From: Plutella xylostella
Lineage: Eukaryota > Arthropoda > Insecta > Lepidoptera > Plutellidae
Length of the DNA: 64,000 nt
Assembly (NCBI RefSeq): GCF_932276165.1
Contig: NC_064001.1
Location: 6,889,501-6,953,500, forward strand
Direction of reading: 5' to 3'
Shown in pieces: positions 23,351-33,160 of this stretch (its first letter is position 1; the number at the start of each line of letters is the position of its first letter). The position numbers and the translations under genes were made by a program. Under the pieces are notes generated by a model, which did no database searches, was not told where the DNA came from, and worked only from the letters and a program-made list of their open reading frames with translations.

Positions 23351-24013
23351 CTGTTTCGATCGACGGACTTAAAACTAAATGTGAGATTGATACCGGCAGC
23401 CGGGTGTCGGCCGTCAATGAGGACTTTTACAAAAGGGCTTTTCCAAATAAAATTATAAAAAAGGACGGGTTAATTTTACGTGGTTATTCAGGTGCACGAA
23501 TCGAGTCTCTCGGATATATCTCAGTAAATGTGACCTTGGGGGACGTAACCGCTAAGGACCTCCCGCTTCAAATTATAAGAAATGGTAGTCGACCCCTACT
23601 GGGCAGGGAGTGGATGCGCGCCCTCCAAATTCAGCAAATTAATTTAAATGAGATAACGGAAGACGGATTCGTGAACCAATTATGTAAGGAATTTCCAGAT
23701 GTGTTTACTAATAAGTTAGGAACGTGTAAACAAGAAATTCGCCTACAGATAACTGATAACGAACCGATTTATGTTCGCGCGCGGCCGGTACCGCTGGCAC
23801 TCAAGGCGCGAGTTGAACGGGAATTAGCCCGATTAGAAAGCGATGGTATTATATACAGGGTGGATCATTCTGACTACGGAACCCCGATAGTCCCCGTAAT
23901 CAAAGATAATGGGGAGGTACGTATTTGTGGTGACTATAAAATTACGGTGAACCCTAAACTTACACGCGATTTTTATCCCCTACCTCGAATAGATGAATTG
24001 TTTGCATGTCTAA
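23341..24013 (+). pseudogene. pol: Pol segment 1: aspartic protease and start of RT (mag-type)
   Basis: Starting right at the gag end, this frame carries the retropepsin triad as DTGS (about 23388) and the LLGREWM-type second half. Then come the spacer and the first RT blocks, including YGTPIVPVIKDNGEVRICGDYK and the YPLPRIDELFA stretch. It has no initiation signal, so it would be made as a Gag-Pol fusion or by frameshift. At 24014 it is cut by the Harbinger-like MITE, after which it runs into a stop at 24039. The part shown has no internal stop. Confidence 0.85.
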
Positions 24014-24563
24014 GGGCGGATTCGGCCAACGTCGAGTAACTTTTTACTCACGAGTAAAGTACCAGTTACTCGCGAGTAAGCAGATTTTGCATTCTACCAA
24101 ACCTGAAACCAAGATAAGTAGCTTATCCCAAGAATAAAATTTTATACCGCCAAAATTGACCGTGTAACGAGCTTATCCGAGAGTAATTTTGTAATGGCGG
24201 CAGCACATCAGCTGATTAGAAAACCGTCATAATGACATATAAACACATCTGTCAAAACATAAACAAAAGTACGTTAAAAGGCAAAGTCTCAGAATAACAA
24301 CAGCGAATAAAATATTAAAACATAAACAATTTCATACTTTTATAATCCATTCAAACTAAGTTGGCATGTCATTCCTATTGCATGCTTTGAAACGCAGCTA
24401 TTTTTATTTTAGTTGCATTACAGTTTCGTTCCTCGTTCATTCAATTTAATCATGGTATAACTTGGTAGAATGCAAATGTACTTATCCTAGATATTTACTC
24501 GCGTATAAATTTTATTCCGGTATAGTTATTCTCGTGTAACGTGATGATTGGACGAATTCACCC
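24014..24563. mobile_element. PIF/Harbinger-like MITE inserted in the Gypsy RT
   Basis: Imperfect TIRs GGGCGGATTCGGCCAA and GGGTGAATTCGTCCAA, with a 3-bp TAA duplication at 24011-24013 and 24564-24566. Taking out 553 bp rejoins the RT frame exactly. A TWA duplication and GGG-starting ends fit PIF/Harbinger. The interior has two TTACTCNCGAGTAA-type palindromes near 24045-24085 and an inverse-looking set near the right end. Non-coding. Confidence 0.75.
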
Positions 24564-24764
24564 TAAGTGGGGGGGATAAATTTAGCAAAATAGATTTAAA
24601 ACATGCGTACGAACAATGCTTATTATCGGAGGATTCTCAGCCGTTAACCGCAATTACAACACATGCCGGGAACTTTGTGTATCGTCGCACACCTTACGGC
24701 CTCTCATGTATCCCGGAAAAATTCCAAAAATTGATGGAGGAAACATTGCGAGGATTATCGGGGA
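24564..24764 (+). pseudogene. pol: Pol segment 2: central RT (mag-type)
   Basis: It continues RT from the MITE to the non-LTR insertion: the FSKIDLKHAYEQ block (with the first catalytic Asp) and the YGLSCIPEKFQKLM stretch of the primer-binding region. It breaks off inside the second catalytic motif, the codons just before the two Asp. No internal stop. The frame differs from segment 1 by one, exactly as the 553-bp insertion predicts. Confidence 0.88.
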
Positions 24765-24886
24765 CCGTCGTATTCTTTTTTTTTTTTTTTTTCAATCAAT
24801 TTTATTTAAGGAACTTTTGTCACTAGGTGACGATGACAGTCCCATCGTACCCTCTAATTAACATACACAAAACAATAAACTAAAAA

Positions 24887-27800
24887 CTAAGAATGAAACT
24901 TAAAATAATATAGCAATTTGGCTGCTTCTGACCATGGCTCAGCCAATATACTTTGGAAAACTCCAACATCGATTCTATTAATATTAAACTTATCAACTAA
25001 CTGTTGCCGCCGACTTGCATTCCGGACACATTCCATTAGGAAATGGTATACGTCATCTTCTACTCCACATTCATCACATTTGGGTGAAGTAACTTTTCCC
25101 ATCAAGAATCCGAATTTATTTAATGGAATATGACCAGAACGAAGTCGGAGAGCCATCACAATTTGTTGTCTGTTTAATCGACTTGAACTAAACCAAGGTA
25201 TTCGAGGGGGCTCACACACTATACTTCGGTACCAAATTCCCTTTTCTTTGGATATCTTGTTGAAATATTCTCTCCAATTATCACGTATGAATTGCCGATA
25301 TTTGGCTAATACTTCAGACCAACTTGCTACAACTTCAACATCATTACCGTCTTTAATTGCTTTCTTAGCAAGCCTGTCAGCCTCCTCGTTACCTTGTAAT
25401 CCAACATGCGAAGGAATCCATTGTAACATAACTTTATTGCCCCTTTTACACAAATTAATTAATTTTGATATAATCTTATAAGCAATTGCCAAACCTCTTT
25501 CCCCTGAAACACATCTAATAATATGTTGGAGTGAACTTTTACTATCAGTTAATATTACAATTTTACAAATATTATTTTTTTCTATGAATAATACAGCTTC
25601 ATATATAGCTAAAAGTTCAACTGACATAACAGAAACACAGGAATTAATTCTAAATAGACACTGGACCTTAGAATTTGGATTGAAAAATGAAGCTCCTCTG
25701 CCTGCACTATCTTTGGAACCGTCAGTGTAAACAGAATGCCATCCGTCATATTTAAGATGTAACTCCTGCAAAACTATATTCTTAAGATGGTTAACTTCAT
25801 ATGTACATTTTGCCTCACTTATACAGTCTATATTTGGTTTAATAAACTTTTTGATATCTATAGATGACATCCATGTATCTAAGCTGAAATTTTCTAAGGG
25901 AACAGCCGAAGCAATATTTTCTGAACCAGTCTCTATGAAAGTATCTGCTAGCAAAGGTTTTTTTTTCCTAGACCAAAAGTTATTATGCAAATGCAGAGCC
26001 AATTCGGAAAGATACTTAACAGTAAGATTTCCTTCAAACGAACGAGACTTTAAAATATATTTAAACGCTAAGTATTTCCGTCTTAAAACAAGTGGAGGAA
26101 TGCATAGGTCACTTTCCATGGCATATACAGGAGTAGATCTGACGTAACCACCCACGATTCTCATTGCTCTATTTTGTAATAAATCCAATTTCTTCACATT
26201 TGTTTTGGCGCTATTATCATATAAAAAACTTCCGTAATCAATCCTACTCCGAATTAGTGATAAATATAATCTACGTAAATGTTGGGGATGAACGCCCCAA
26301 CTCGACCCAGATAAGACTTTAAATATCTGCAAAAACTTACAGGACTTTTCATAAGTTTCTTTAATATGTTTTGTCCATCGAAGAGAACTATCCAACCAAA
26401 CTCCTAAGTGTTTTATACAATCAACCGATTCCAATGCAATGTTATTTACAAAAATACTAACATTTTGACGAATTCTTCCTCTACTGAAAACACACAGTTT
26501 CGATTTCTCGGCTGCTAACTCCAATCCTAATTGACTTAGCAAATGTATTAAAGTGTTTACTGATAACTGCATCTGAATGATGCTGTCGCTTAATTTGTTG
26601 TGATTACTGTACAAAACAAAATCATCAGCGTACTGACTTATAAATACATTCTGAATATTTCTACATATGTCTATAGTAGCAACATTAAAAAGCAATGGAG
26701 ACAAGGGATCACCTTGGGCAATGCCTTTGCTTGCCCATCTTGTACATCCATTAGCATTAGCATCATCAACTTTAATTTTTAAAAATCTTTTTTTAGAAAA
26801 CTCCCATACATATTGACATATAGTGGCTCCAACTTTTAACCGGTCTAAAATATTTACAAGGCATTCTATTATAACATTATTATAAGCTCCATCTATATCT
26901 ACAAAGCAAGCTATAGTAGCATTATTCTTAGAAAATCCTACCTGAATGTTCGTGACTAACCGAGCTAAATTGTCCAAACACGACTGCCCTTTCCTAAATC
27001 CCGTCGTATTAGGAGATAATAATTTATTGCTTTCTAAGTACCATTCCAGTCGTTTGTTTAACATAGAGTGAAATAGCTTACAAATACATGATATAAGTGA
27101 AATAGGTCTGAGTTTAGGGTCATTATCATTATTTTTTGGTATGGGAACTATTACAATATCCCTCCACTGAATTGGTATATACCCTGAGACTAAAACACGG
27201 TTAAATATATTCAAAAGAAATATTTTCGCATTCAATGGAAGATGAGACAACATCGAATAGGAAATATTATCATTGCCAGGGGCAGAATACTTTAGCTTAA
27301 GACTATTCTCCAATTCAACAATAGTGAATTCACTTTCTAACAATTCATTTGAAGAGATAAAACAGGGGGTATTATTTATAACAAAATCAGGCGTAAGGGA
27401 TTGTAACAATTCCTCTTTTTTTTCTTCAGACACGCATCTTCTAACATGCTGATAACCTTTCATCCATCTCATTTTCCGCCACATATCAGATACATTAGTA
27501 GTTTCACAAATATTATCACAAAAGGTATGCCAACTATCTGATTTTGCTCTTCTAATCAAACGCTGAGCTTCCGCAGTTTTTCTTTGTAATACACATAGAT
27601 TATCTGGTGTTGGGTTACGTCTCAGGGTTTTTAGAGCTAATCGACGTTCTGCTACTGCTTTAGACAATGTTTGATTCCAATATTGCTTAGGGGTAAATTT
27701 TCGAATAGGATTTATACAAATTTTAATTAAAGGGATCGATTTGTTTGCTGCACTATTAATCTTCTCTAAAAACCAATCATACATGACCTGTACACATTCA

Positions 27801-28582
27801 AATGATACAGATTCAGAAAATATTACATTTAGAAACTCCGTATATTCATTCCAATTAGCTTTAGCAAAGTTTCTTTTTTCTATAAAATTTAATCTATCTT
27901 GATACCCTAAAGAATATTTAAGAACCAAATGATCACTACCCAAGTTCTCACAAGTAACATCCCAAGTCACATTAATAGCAATGTCAGAAGAGCAAAACGT
28001 TATATCAGGACTAGACTGTTGTAATACTCCGTTAACCATCTTGACCCTAGTTGGCCGTCCATCATTCAATGAAACATAGCCGAACTCCAGAGAACTATCA
28101 AATATCTGCTCCCCTCGGGTATCAGATTTATTCGACCAACATACATGGTGGCCATTAAAGTCACCAGCAATTATGGAATTACTAGATGAAAGAGAAAATA
28201 ATTCATCCCAGTCAGCTGATGACACAGTTACACTTGAGGGGCAATAGATGGAGTAAATACTTTTTAACAGCTTACAATTAAGAATTTGTACTTGAATAAT
28301 TTCAATACCTGAATTTCTAATGCTAACACGTTTGAATACAGTATTAATCGATTTATGAGTTAAAATTGCAACGCCGCCATATGAATCAAACCTATCGTGC
28401 CTATATACATTATAACCATTGATATTCAATCTACTTTCTGGCTCTAACCACGTTTCACTTAAAATACATATATGAATATTTTCTCTATTTACTAACGCTT
28501 CAAATTCTGTAATTTTAGGTCTAAGGCTTTGTGCATTCCACTGAAATATATTAATAACATGACTTTTTAATGACTTATCCAT
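24887..28582 (-). CDS. ORF2 of the non-LTR element: endonuclease, reverse transcriptase, RNase H
   Basis: 1231 residues without a break. The AP-type endonuclease spans about 10-225: N16 (WNAQS), E43 (SETW), the AGDFNGHH block at 139-146 and the catalytic GSDH at 215-218. RT covers about 470-740, with FVDIDGAY (560-567), GIAQGDPLSPLLFN (620-633) and the catalytic YADD (651-654). RNase H covers about 948-1075, with its four acidic residues in place (D954, E989, D1013, D1069). A C-terminal CX2CX7HX4C knuckle starts at C1169. The protein nicks target DNA and copies the element RNA from the 3' OH. The start ATG at 28582 overlaps the ORF1 stop by 8 nt (ATGGATAA), which suggests termination-coupled reinitiation. 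Confidence 0.95.
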   Translation of the reverse strand: MDKSLKSHVINIFQWNAQSLRPKITEFEALVNRENIHICILSETWLEPESRLNINGYNVYRHDRFDSYGGVAILTHKSINTVFKRVSIRNSGIEIIQVQILNCKLLKSIYSIYCPSSVTVSSADWDELFSLSSSNSIIAGDFNGHHVCWSNKSDTRGEQIFDSSLEFGYVSLNDGRPTRVKMVNGVLQQSSPDITFCSSDIAINVTWDVTCENLGSDHLVLKYSLGYQDRLNFIEKRNFAKANWNEYTEFLNVIFSESVSFECVQVMYDWFLEKINSAANKSIPLIKICINPIRKFTPKQYWNQTLSKAVAERRLALKTLRRNPTPDNLCVLQRKTAEAQRLIRRAKSDSWHTFCDNICETTNVSDMWRKMRWMKGYQHVRRCVSEEKKEELLQSLTPDFVINNTPCFISSNELLESEFTIVELENSLKLKYSAPGNDNISYSMLSHLPLNAKIFLLNIFNRVLVSGYIPIQWRDIVIVPIPKNNDNDPKLRPISLISCICKLFHSMLNKRLEWYLESNKLLSPNTTGFRKGQSCLDNLARLVTNIQVGFSKNNATIACFVDIDGAYNNVIIECLVNILDRLKVGATICQYVWEFSKKRFLKIKVDDANANGCTRWASKGIAQGDPLSPLLFNVATIDICRNIQNVFISQYADDFVLYSNHNKLSDSIIQMQLSVNTLIHLLSQLGLELAAEKSKLCVFSRGRIRQNVSIFVNNIALESVDCIKHLGVWLDSSLRWTKHIKETYEKSCKFLQIFKVLSGSSWGVHPQHLRRLYLSLIRSRIDYGSFLYDNSAKTNVKKLDLLQNRAMRIVGGYVRSTPVYAMESDLCIPPLVLRRKYLAFKYILKSRSFEGNLTVKYLSELALHLHNNFWSRKKKPLLADTFIETGSENIASAVPLENFSLDTWMSSIDIKKFIKPNIDCISEAKCTYEVNHLKNIVLQELHLKYDGWHSVYTDGSKDSAGRGASFFNPNSKVQCLFRINSCVSVMSVELLAIYEAVLFIEKNNICKIVILTDSKSSLQHIIRCVSGERGLAIAYKIISKLINLCKRGNKVMLQWIPSHVGLQGNEEADRLAKKAIKDGNDVEVVASWSEVLAKYRQFIRDNWREYFNKISKEKGIWYRSIVCEPPRIPWFSSSRLNRQQIVMALRLRSGHIPLNKFGFLMGKVTSPKCDECGVEDDVYHFLMECVRNASRRQQLVDKFNINRIDVGVFQSILAEPWSEAAKLLYYFKFHS

Positions 28583-30128
28583 TATATAAACCAGAGAACA
28601 TACGTTGTATTAAATCACCCTCAGTAAACATATTCATAACAAAATTACTAATTTTTTCAACTACTACTTTTAACATACTAAAGATTTTTTCTTCTATTGA
28701 GGATTTTGAAAAGATTATTTCCTTCAATCTTTGAAACAGCTCTCTAAACCATAACTGTTTTTCCTTTGTTTTGTTTTGCCTTTGATCCTTTTTATACTCA
28801 TTTTCTTCAACCTGCACCGTATTACCACTATTACCAGCATAAGAGTGCTCTTGCATAATGTTAGCGAGTTCATCTATGCCTTGTCTTTGTTTCTTCTTAT
28901 TTTTGTTGGTATTAGGCTTTTTACATGTTTTTGCACCATTTATCTCTATCTCACTATCAGAACAACTATCGGTTACTTTATTATTATCATGTATGACGTA
29001 TGCTTTGGACACGAGTACATCCCTGTATGAATTATTCAAAGTGATATTCTGACCTTCATTCTTACCTACGACACCAATGTTTGGTGGGATATTACTATGA
29101 CGTAGTTCTTTCTCCACAATGTTCTGCACCACATCAGACTCCTTAGACGTCTTCATTGTACACAGGTATATTTCCACTGCTTTCTTATAAGTCACATTGT
29201 CATGGCACATGATGTCTCGAATTTTCTTTTCCTTAATAAACATCGGACAACACTTATCAAGCGCCATATGGGCGCCCTTACAATTTATGCAGAAAAAGTC
29301 AGTGGTTTCACAGTTTACATGATCTTTGCCGCACTTTGGACATTTAATTTTTTTTGTAGGGCAAAACTTTATGGAGTGACCATATTTCCAGCATCCAGAG
29401 CATTGACTTACTAGAAAAGTATATGAATCAACTTTGAATGAAGCGCCGAAAACAGAAACATACGTAGGTACGATTGGACTCTTAAAACCAATTCTAACAG
29501 TTTCACTGTCAATCCATTCACGTAACTCATTCAGTCTCTTGAGCCTACGCACTGATACAATCTCTTGTTCACACGATATTTCATTTAATAACTCTTTTTC
29601 ATCAATGTCTAAGTCAACTTCCCTTATAACACCAAAAACCAAACTTACTTCACTCGTAAATTGGCATTTATAGCCCATCTCAATAAGTTTTTCACACTTT
29701 ATTAACTTCTCTGCGTCTTCTTTGCTTCCAAAAGTTATAAATGCTCTGTACGGACCTTTGGAGTTAATCTTCATAATATTTTGTATACCCAAAGATTTCA
29801 ACAATTTGGCCAACCCTACTTGTTTAGGTAAACAACTTTTAGATGACAAACATACCTCATAAATCTTCTCCTCGATACTGCCTTTAGAAGCTGTACGAAA
29901 TATTCGTTTTGGTTTCCTTTGTACAGTAATGAAGCCGTCATTGTCATCTCCATCTGTTTCGTTGCTCGGCGGTCTCGGGCGCTTCCCCGTTGAGCGCTCG
30001 ATGCTCATCTGACACTCCATTTGCACAGAATCTTCATAAGTACAAACTTTATCGCCTTCACAATCATTAAACAACGATTGAATCTCTTCGCTCTCGCTAC
30101 AACTTGAAGGAAGTTTAGTGTTATCCAT
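28575..30128 (-). CDS. ORF1 of the non-LTR element: Gag-like RNA-binding protein
   Basis: 517 residues. The N-terminus is acidic and Ser-rich. An RRM-like or nucleic-acid-binding central region lies at about 85-240. Then come three zinc knuckles: C243-C246-H251-C256, C263-C266-H270-C273 and C280-C283-H287-C293. The rest is hydrophilic and Lys-rich. Such proteins coat the element RNA and form the particle that carries ORF2 to the target. No stop or frameshift. The end overlaps ORF2 by 8 nt. A start further in cannot be excluded, but the ATG at 30128 is the first in frame. Confidence 0.92.
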   Translation of the reverse strand: MDNTKLPSSCSESEEIQSLFNDCEGDKVCTYEDSVQMECQMSIERSTGKRPRPPSNETDGDDNDGFITVQRKPKRIFRTASKGSIEEKIYEVCLSSKSCLPKQVGLAKLLKSLGIQNIMKINSKGPYRAFITFGSKEDAEKLIKCEKLIEMGYKCQFTSEVSLVFGVIREVDLDIDEKELLNEISCEQEIVSVRRLKRLNELREWIDSETVRIGFKSPIVPTYVSVFGASFKVDSYTFLVSQCSGCWKYGHSIKFCPTKKIKCPKCGKDHVNCETTDFFCINCKGAHMALDKCCPMFIKEKKIRDIMCHDNVTYKKAVEIYLCTMKTSKESDVVQNIVEKELRHSNIPPNIGVVGKNEGQNITLNNSYRDVLVSKAYVIHDNNKVTDSCSDSEIEINGAKTCKKPNTNKNKKKQRQGIDELANIMQEHSYAGNSGNTVQVEENEYKKDQRQNKTKEKQLWFRELFQRLKEIIFSKSSIEEKIFSMLKVVVEKISNFVMNMFTEGDLIQRMFSGLYNG

Positions 30129-30319
30129 TTTTCTTATATTTCATCTTAAGATCGAAAACTATAACAAATAAATGTTACAATCGTCAATAGTAACCACGAT
30201 AACAAAATTAGGTATGCAAATACTGTTTCCTGAGCTAATTATTTAATTTTAAACTTTTGAAAAATTAAATACGTCCGACACGTTTTCGTTCCCGCCAAAA
30301 AAAAAGCCGTCGTATTCTT

Positions 30320-31520
30320 AGACGACATCTGTGTAACGGGGCCTGATCACAAAACACATATGCGTAATTTAAGAGCAGTACTTGAGTGGCTTAAGAATAT
30401 GGGACTCACAGTTAAGTTAAGCAAATGCAGTTTTTTGCAAGATAGTGTGAAATATTTAGGATATATCATAGATAGGAATGGCTTAAGGCCAGACCCAGCC
30501 AAAGTAGAAGCCATTTCCAGTGCTCCACAACCAAAAGACATCACGCAGTTGAAAAGCTTCTTGGGAATGTTGAACTATTATGGGAAGTTTATACCGAACT
30601 TGAGTTCGTTATTACATCCCCTACATCTTACCATCAACCTTTTAAGAAGGGAAGTGCCCTGGAAATGGGATCTAGCTTGTGAAAAGGCGTTTACGGAGGC
30701 CAAGCGGGCCTTGCTGAGCGAGCGAGTGCTTGCCCACTATGACGAAGGGCGGGCGGTGGTGCTGTCGGTGGACAGCAGCGCGTACGGGCTGGGCGCCGTG
30801 CTGGCGCACCGCTACGAGGACGGCTCCGAGCGCCCCGTCAGCTGCGTGTCGCGGACGCTGAATGCGGCTGAGTTAAATTATAGTCAGCTAGATAAAGAGG
30901 CGTTAGCTATTTATTTTGGTATTACTAAGCATCACCAATATTTGTTTAGACGCAAGTTCACCTTAAGAACATACCATCGACCATTGGCTCACATATTTGG
31001 GGCGAAGGGTGGTATTCCACAGACGGCGGCAAGTCGGCTGCAAAGATGGGCAGCTCGTTTGGCTGCATATGACTTCACAACAGAGTTTGTAAGATCCGAA
31101 AACAATGGGCCAGCCGACGCCTTATCAAGGTTACCGTTAGTTCAGCAGGGCCGCGTGGTGGCGGTAAATAGCTATATGAATTTAGTTGAAGAATCGTTGC
31201 CTATTGACTTCAGAGATGTGGCTAGGGTGACGAAACGCGATCAGTTATTGAGTAAAATATATGGTTATATTTTATTTGGGTGGCCGCCCGTGAGCAAATG
31301 TGAGGATGAGAAAGCTTATTTTTCTCGAAAACAAGATCTAGTCGTAGATATGGATTGCATAGTATATAAATATCGCATAGTAATTCCGCCTAATCTACGC
31401 AGTCAGGTTTTAAATGAGATACATGAAGGGCATCTTGGGATGAACAAAATGAAAAATCTATCCCGTAGCTATGTATACTGGCCAAACCTAGACCGCGATA
31501 TTGAGGAGTTGTGTGTTCGC
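30320..31520 (+). pseudogene. pol: Pol segment 3: RT end, RNase H and integrase zinc domain (mag-type)
   Basis: This segment resumes at the two catalytic Asp of RT (GACGAC at 30321-30326), in the frame expected after removing the 5542-bp insertion. The RT thumb/connection follows (LGYIIDRNGLRPDPAKVEAI), then RNase H with VLSVDSSAYGLGAVL and EALAIYFGI. Its third acidic residue is lost: the TDH motif reads TYH (TAC at 30972-30974). The integrase zinc domain H...H...C starts near 31420 and breaks at a frameshift between 31512 and 31522. Confidence 0.88.
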
Positions 31521-32571
31521 GTGCTCGGCGTGCCGCGCCGTGCGGGACGCGCCGCCGCGCGCCGCGCTGCACCCCTGGGAGTACCCGCTCAACCCCTGGC
31601 AGCGGCTGCACGCCGACTTTGCGGATTGCGGGGGCAAAAGATATCTGATCGTAGTGGACGCAAATTCAAAATGGGTGGAGGCTATAGTTATGAATGGGAC
31701 GGACACCAATTCTACTATTAAAGTTCTCCGCGACCTATTTGCGAGATTTGGTCTGCCCTCCCATCTGGTGACCGACAACGGGCCACCCTTCTCCGGGCAT
31801 GATTTTAACACATTTTGTAGAAAAAACTGTATTAGACATACCACAACAGCTCCTTACAGACCTCAAGGAAATGGCGCGGCTGAAAACGCGGTTAAAACAA
31901 TAAAAAAATGTATTAAGAGGGCTTTGCATGAGGGTGAAGATGTCGCCGTAGCATTATCCAAATTTTTATTACACTACCGGAATAGCCCCCACGCCACGAC
32001 CGGCGTGTCACCGGCAGAGGCACTGCTGGGGCGGCGGCTTCGGGGCCGCCTGGACGCGCTGCGCCCCGACCGCGCGCGCACCGTGCACAGCCAGCAGCAG
32101 CGCCAGCGCGACGCCGCCGGCGGCGCCCCCCGCCCGCTGCACCTCGGAGACACGGTCATGACGCGCGACTACTCCGCGAGAGGAGGAAAGTGGGCCGAGG
32201 GCAAACTGGTGCAACAGACGGGACCGGTCTCGTATAGGGTGGATACGAGTCGTGGGGTCGAGTGGCGCAGGCACGCTGATCAAATTATACCCACATCGAG
32301 GAATCGTTACTCGCTAACACGAGCCAGTACGTCAAAGGTTACTAGTGAACATGAGGTCGATAATGAGGCTGATGAGACGTTTGAAGATGCGTCTGAGGGA
32401 GTAGGTGCTGCGGCACAGGCCGGCAGCGCGGCCCCAGCCGACCAGCAGGCGAGCAGGTCGCCGCGGATGACGTCACCGGTGACGTCACCGCCCGCGACAC
32501 CCGCCCCCCCCGCGGACGCATCCGCTAGAGCACTACGTGCCTATAAGCGGGCTAAGAGAACCGTTACTTAA
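31510..32571 (+). pseudogene. pol: Pol segment 4: integrase core and C-terminus (mag-type)
   Basis: In the next frame the second Cys pair of the integrase zinc domain appears near 31522-31533, followed by the catalytic core: WQRLHADFA, TDNGPPFSG and the E in NGAAENAVKTIKK, so the D,D-35-E triad is in place. A GPY/F-like C-terminal part (GPVSYRVDTSRG) and a disordered Ala/Pro/Ser-rich tail end at TAA 32571. The GC content jumps in the tail and in codons near 31520-31600. There is no env gene after it. Confidence 0.88.
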
Positions 32572-33076
32572 TAATATATATGTCAAGGTCACCGTCGATT
32601 AGCATAATTATTATAAAAAAATTAAGTATCGTAATAGATTGTAAGATGCATGATTTCATAAAAATACAAATGGTAGGTACTTACTAAGTAGGTGCACAAT
32701 ACCTATATGATAAAGGTATTCATAATAGTTTGTAAGGACTTATCTTGTTCCCTATGGTTTCATAAAATCAAATTAGACTAAGTAAGTATAAATAAGTTCA
32801 AGTTGAATGTTTAGTAAGTACCTGCCTACCTATTAAATTCTTCAATGTTTACCGATTATTTAGATCTAAGGAATGTTGTGTACTTACCTATCACACCGCT
32901 AGCTATAGGGTATTGTATTATTCTTGTATAGACACGTTATTTACAGTTATGCATAAGGTCTGTCGTTAATGTAATTATAAAGGTTGGTGACCTACATAAG
33001 TTTAATGTACCTACGTAGTTAAGTTAAAAAGTTAAGAAAGATTGTTAAAGATGTTTGGTGGCTTACAGGGGGAATA
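32572..33076 (+). other. 3' untranslated region of the mag-type element
   Basis: About 500 bp, AT-rich and non-coding, rich in TAGGTAC words, ending in a purine tract (CAGGGGGAATA) next to the 3' LTR. Confidence 0.7.
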
Positions 33077-33155
33077 TGTAAGGATTGTATCTATGTGTGT
33101 GTTCCTATTCAATAAACCAGTCTGAGCGCACTTACTGTCTTTCATTGACGTATCA
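33077..33155 (+). repeat. 3' LTR of the mag-type element
   Basis: 79 bp, TGTAAGG...TATCA. It differs from the 5' LTR by two substitutions and two length changes, so the insertion is not brand new. Confidence 0.9.
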
Positions 33156-33160
33156 GTCAT

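Larger units (their letters stand above)
24778..30306 (-). mobile_element. Full-length non-LTR retrotransposon, I-group type, in Gypsy pol
   Basis: The element is 5.5 kb on the minus strand with two overlapping intact ORFs, a short 3' UTR and a poly(A) tail seen as 17 T at 24776-24792. A 13-bp perfect duplication CCGTCGTATTCTT flanks it at 24765-24777 and 30307-30319. ORF2 has endonuclease, RT and RNase H, and ORF1 has zinc knuckles, which together point to the I-like group (I, LOA, R1 relatives) and exclude Jockey, which lacks RNase H. Its 5' end is probably complete, with about 178 bp of 5' UTR. No disabling change seen, so it is young and may be active. Confidence 0.93.
22297..33155 (+). 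mobile_element. mag-type Ty3/Gypsy LTR retrotransposon, broken by nested insertions
   Basis: Short LTRs (92 and 79 bp), a 5-bp target duplication GTCAT (22292-22296 and 33156-33160), a primer site starting TGGCGACGAG at 22390 and a polypurine tract near 33067-33076 define it. Gag, DTG protease, RT, RNase H and integrase follow in Gypsy order. Without the MITE and non-LTR insertions it is about 4.8 kb, close to the size of the mag lineage, whose LTRs are also under 100 bp. It is defective: pol is split twice, an RNase H residue is changed and the integrase has a frameshift. Confidence 0.93.

Noticed and set aside
32572..33076. An env-like gene after Gypsy pol
   Set aside because: The stretch is AT-rich with stops in every frame and is only 500 bp long.
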